A stretch of DNA of 64,000 nucleotides from Candidatus Agathobaculum intestinipullorum (GTDB lineage: Bacteria > Bacillota > Clostridia > Oscillospirales > Butyricicoccaceae), in contig DWZQ01000029.1 of the NCBI GenBank assembly GCA_019117485.1, positions 1 through 64,000 on the forward strand, read 5' to 3'. Position numbers and translations under genes: made by a program. Below the pieces are notes generated by a model. That model did no database searches, had not been told where the DNA came from, and was given only the letters and a program-made list of their open reading frames with translations. Every line of letters begins with the position of its first letter. The stretch's first letter is position 1. Below, piece by piece: positions 61,258-64,000 of this stretch.

Positions 61258-62630
61258 GACGGGGCACCCTCCGTTCTTTCCGGCTGGAAGATGTCCTGCA
61301 AGTCGTTCATGCCACGCCGCGTCGACACGACGATAACCGTATCGCCCTCACGCAGCACGTCGCTGCCGCGCGGGATGATGCGGCGACCCTTGCGGTTGAT
61401 GCAGCACAGCAGTACATCCTGCCGGATGGGCATGTCCTGCAGCGGCACGCCGGTCAGATCGTGGGCAGCCACACGGAATTCGAGAGCCTCCGCCCCGCCG
61501 CTCATCTGGTGCAGCGTTTCCACGTTTGAACCCATCGAGTTCTGCATCGCGCGGGTGTACTGACCGATCAGCTCGGCGGTCGTCTGCTTGGGACGGACGA
61601 CCGTACCGATAGGCAGGCTGCCGATGACTTCCTCAAAGTTGACGCGGTTAACCTTGGTAAACAGCTTGGCCTTGGTGTGCCGCCCCGCGTGCAGCGCAAG
61701 CAGGATGTTTTCCTCATCCATACCGGTCAGCGCGCAGAACGCTTCGCAGCGCGCCAGCCCCTCCTCGTCGAGCAGGTCGCGGTCGGTGCCGTCGCCGTGG
61801 ATGATGGTCGCGCCGGGCAGCAGTTCGCTCAGCGCCTCGCAGCGGTCAAGTCGGTTTTCAATGATCTTGACCGAAATGCCGCTGTCCAGCAGCAGTTTTG
61901 CCAGGAAATACGAGATTTTGCCGCCGCCGATCAGCATAGCTGAGCGGATATGGTCGTTCGGCACGCCGATCTGACGGAAAAAGTCGGCCTGTTCACTGGG
62001 TGGAACGATAACGGTAATATCGTCGCCCGCGTGCAGGATAAAATCGCCCTTTGGAATAAAGGTCTGCCCCGGACGGCGCACCATGCACAGCAGCGCATTA
62101 CAGCGCAGTGCCGGGCTGATCTCGCACACGGCCATCCCCTCCAGCCGCGAGCCGTCCGGGATGCGGATATCCAGCAGTTCGATACGCCCCTTGGCAAAGG
62201 TGCTCACGTCGATTGCGGACGGAAAACGGATCAGGCGCGAAACGACGCGCGCGGTCGACAATTCCGGATTGATGACCATGGACAGGCCAAGCTCGTCGCG
62301 CATAAAGCCGACCTCTTCCACATGCTCCGGGTCGCGCACACGCGCGATCGTATGGCAGCCGGACGCCTTGCGGGCGATCAGGCAGGAAAGCAGATTGATC
62401 TCGTCGTGCGTGGTGACGGCGATGAGCAGGTCGGTGTCCTGCACGCCCGCCTCCTTGAGCACGTGATAGCTGGTGCCGCTGCCGGTCACCGAAGTCAGGT
62501 CGAGCGTGTTCGTCAGCTCGGTCAACCGCCGCTCAGACAGGTCGACAAGCGTCAGGTCGTGCCCTTCGGCAGAAAGCTGTTCAGCCAGTGCCGCGCCAAC
62601 CTTTCCGCAGCCTACAATGATGATGCGCAT
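61254..62630 (-). CDS. trkA: Trk-type potassium uptake, regulatory subunit
   Basis: TrkA of 458 residues with two RCK units, each a Rossmann domain (IIIVGCGKVGAALAEQLSAE and AMLIGGGKISYFLAKLLL) followed by an RCK_C domain. It binds NAD(H) or ATP and gates TrkH. ATG at 62630 has GGAGGCGC ahead; a frame opening at 62684 adds a basic, unlikely start. It forms an operon with trkH by overlap. Confidence 0.95.
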   Translation of the reverse strand: MRIIIVGCGKVGAALAEQLSAEGHDLTLVDLSERRLTELTNTLDLTSVTGSGTSYHVLKEAGVQDTDLLIAVTTHDEINLLSCLIARKASGCHTIARVRDPEHVEEVGFMRDELGLSMVINPELSTARVVSRLIRFPSAIDVSTFAKGRIELLDIRIPDGSRLEGMAVCEISPALRCNALLCMVRRPGQTFIPKGDFILHAGDDITVIVPPSEQADFFRQIGVPNDHIRSAMLIGGGKISYFLAKLLLDSGISVKIIENRLDRCEALSELLPGATIIHGDGTDRDLLDEEGLARCEAFCALTGMDEENILLALHAGRHTKAKLFTKVNRVNFEEVIGSLPIGTVVRPKQTTAELIGQYTRAMQNSMGSNVETLHQMSGGAEALEFRVAAHDLTGVPLQDMPIRQDVLLCCINRKGRRIIPRGSDVLREGDTVIVVSTRRGMNDLQDIFQPERTEGAPS

Positions 62631-62795
62631 GGTGCGCCTCCGATCTTTTGTTCTTGTCAGGAAACCTTGTAACCCTATAAACAAGCATTATGGCTTGATA
62701 TAGCGATTATAGCCGCTTGCTGTTGAAAAAGCAATAACTATGTCGGGGCTTGGGGGTTTTTTGCGGTTTTTTAGCATCCATACCCGCCGGGCAAG

Positions 62796-62825
62796 TTGAC
62801 CGCCCAGCCCGGCGCGTGGTATACT
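62796..62825 (+). promoter_or_regulatory. Promoter of cutC
   Basis: TTGACC (62796-62801) and TATACT (62820-62825) with an 18-bp spacer. Confidence 0.6.
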
Positions 62826-62862
62826 GGTTGCACTGTAATTTGGTAAAAAGGGGGCAAACCGA

Positions 62863-63615
62863 ATGGCACGGGTGCTGGAAGTATGCGTCGATTCGGTCGA
62901 ATCGGCGGAAATCGCAGCGCACGGCGGCGCAACACGGCTGGAACTATGCGCCAATCTGGTGATCGGCGGCACCTCGCCGGACGAGGATCTGTTCTGCATG
63001 GTGCGCGAACGGGTAGATATCCCGGTGCGCGTCCTGCTGCGGCCGCGGTTTGGGGATTTCCTGTATTCGGATGCGGAGTACGAACTGCTACGGCGGCAGG
63101 TGCGCCGTTTTGCCGCACTTGGCGCGGACGGCGTGGTCATCGGCCTGCTGCGGCCGGACGGTACGCTGGACGAGGCGCGCATGGCCGAACTGATCTCACT
63201 TGCGGGCGGCTGCGGCGTGACGCTGCACCGCGCGTTCGACGTATGCCGCGACCCCTTTGAAGCGCTCGAAGCCGCCAGACGGCTGGGCGTGGACACCATC
63301 CTGACCTCGGGACAGCAGGCATCCTGCACTGAAGGTGCGCCGCTGCTGGCTCAGTTGGTGGCCGCCGCGGGCAGACGGCCGCAGATTTTGGTCGGCGCCG
63401 GGGTTAGCGCCGCGGTTATCCGCGATTTGCAGCCACAAACCCATGCGGATGCTTTCCACCTGTCCGCCAAGCGCACGCTGGACAGCGGCATGACTTTCCG
63501 CCGCGCAGGCGTGCCGATGGGGCTGCCCGGTATGGACGAATTTACCGTCTGGCAGTGCGACGAAGCCGCCGTGCGGCAGGCGCGCGCGGCGCTCGACGCG
63601 CTGTGCCCCGCCTGA
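62863..63615 (+). CDS. cutC: Copper homeostasis protein CutC
   Basis: CutC of 250 residues, a TIM-barrel protein (LEVCVDSVESAEIAAHGGAT, RLELCANLVIGGTSP, LHRAFDVCRDPFEALE, ILTSGQQASC). It is named for copper handling, though the biochemical role is not settled. AAAAGGGGGC lies before ATG at 62863. A BglG-type gene starts 21 bp after it. Confidence 0.93.
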   Translation: MARVLEVCVDSVESAEIAAHGGATRLELCANLVIGGTSPDEDLFCMVRERVDIPVRVLLRPRFGDFLYSDAEYELLRRQVRRFAALGADGVVIGLLRPDGTLDEARMAELISLAGGCGVTLHRAFDVCRDPFEALEAARRLGVDTILTSGQQASCTEGAPLLAQLVAAAGRRPQILVGAGVSAAVIRDLQPQTHADAFHLSAKRTLDSGMTFRRAGVPMGLPGMDEFTVWQCDEAAVRQARAALDALCPA

Positions 63616-63636
63616 CCGGCATAAAGGAGGAAGACC

Positions 63637-64000
63637 ATGCGCATCCAGAAGGTGCTCAATAATAATGTGGTAATCGCGCTGGACGAGACCGGCGCGGAAA
63701 CCGTACTGATGGGGCGCGGGCTGGCGTTCGGCCGCCGCGCCGGCGATGACGCACCCGAGGCGCGCATTGAAAAACGCTTTACGCTGCACACCGGGCAGTT
63801 GTCCGACCGGTTCCAGCAGCTGCTGACCAGCATCCCGCTGTCGCATTTCCTGCTCGCCGAGCGCATCATCGACCGCGCCAAACATATGTTGGGCGTCACG
63901 CTGTCGGACAGCATCTATGTCACGCTGCCCGACCATATCTCGGCCGCGCTGGAACGGCAGCGGCAGGGAATCGTGCTGGAAAACCCGCTTTTGTGGGATA
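63637..64000 (+). CDS. BglG/LicT-type transcription antiterminator (N-terminal part)
   Basis: The frame starts at ATG 63637 (AAAGGAGG ahead) and is cut by the window edge after 121 codons. The CAT RNA-binding domain is complete (MRIQKVLNNNVVIALDETGA, VLMGRGLAFGRR, ARIEKRFTL), and the first PRD has begun (LLAERIIDRAKHMLG, with the conserved Asp-His region still ahead). Such proteins bind a ribonucleic antiterminator in PTS sugar operons, which should lie to the right. Confidence 0.88.
   Translation, partial: MRIQKVLNNNVVIALDETGAETVLMGRGLAFGRRAGDDAPEARIEKRFTLHTGQLSDRFQQLLTSIPLSHFLLAERIIDRAKHMLGVTLSDSIYVTLPDHISAALERQRQGIVLENPLLWD

Overview
The window looks like a chromosomal stretch from a spore-forming, fairly GC-rich Clostridia, probably Oscillospirales. 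The evidence is a spoVAC-spoVAD-spoVAE operon, RNase Y, a YloU/YloV-type pair, a Bacillus-type LexA box in front of lexA, and a tandem glycine riboswitch. Genus or species cannot be read from the sequence alone. Two parts differ sharply: about 1-17250 is AT-richer accessory DNA, and 17254-64000 is GC-rich, compact core chromosome.

Accessory part (1-17250). This is a decayed genomic island that ends at the 3' end of tRNA-Thr(CGT). It holds a partial IS256-type element with a late nonsense codon. That element has cut off an XRE regulator and supplied its last codons. Other broken pieces are a frameshifted tyrosine integrase, an internally deleted tyrosine integrase beside the tRNA, a DUF4143-type ATPase lacking its Walker A half, an aldo/keto reductase tail, a truncated TnpB (IS605/Cas12-like) and a DUF6076-type remnant. 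RelB-type and Phd-type antitoxins stand without toxins. Intact-looking cargo includes a lipoprotein nuclease, several small HTH regulators, a secreted protein with stalk-like repeats, and a Y-family polymerase plus YolD-like pair. Two island promoters carry LexA-type boxes. One drives the polymerase. The other is a near-consensus promoter for a structured RNA of about 210 nt that ends in its own terminator just before the TnpB remnant.

Core part. rpsF-ssb-rpsR; a membrane protein/XRE pair; spoVAC-AD-AE behind a sigma-G-like promoter; dus; a CNNM/CBS protein; an FHA-SEDS fusion with a class B PBP; a glycine riboswitch controlling an alanine/glycine symporter; brnQ; a CBS protein; a large SLH surface protein; proC; an ArAE-type protein; an NSS transporter; rny; pgeF with an orphan family-5 solute-binding lipoprotein; mnmA; an EamA exporter; pth; the Asp23-DAK2 pair; lexA; recG; a PLC-like protein; a Gfo/Idh oxidoreductase; yebC; an unlisted 38-residue Asn/Gln-rich protein behind a second sigma-G-like promoter; uraA; a patatin; rnr; an SDR and a TtcA-like enzyme; trkH-trkA; cutC; and the start of a BglG-type antiterminator.

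The most interesting signals lie outside ordinary genes. They are the SOS-linked structured RNA before tnpB, the sigma-G-like promoter shared by spoVA and the Asn/Gln-rich microprotein, two hairpins with identical AACGCA loops on different stems in the leader of the broken integrase, and runs of perfect hairpins in several intergenic gaps.
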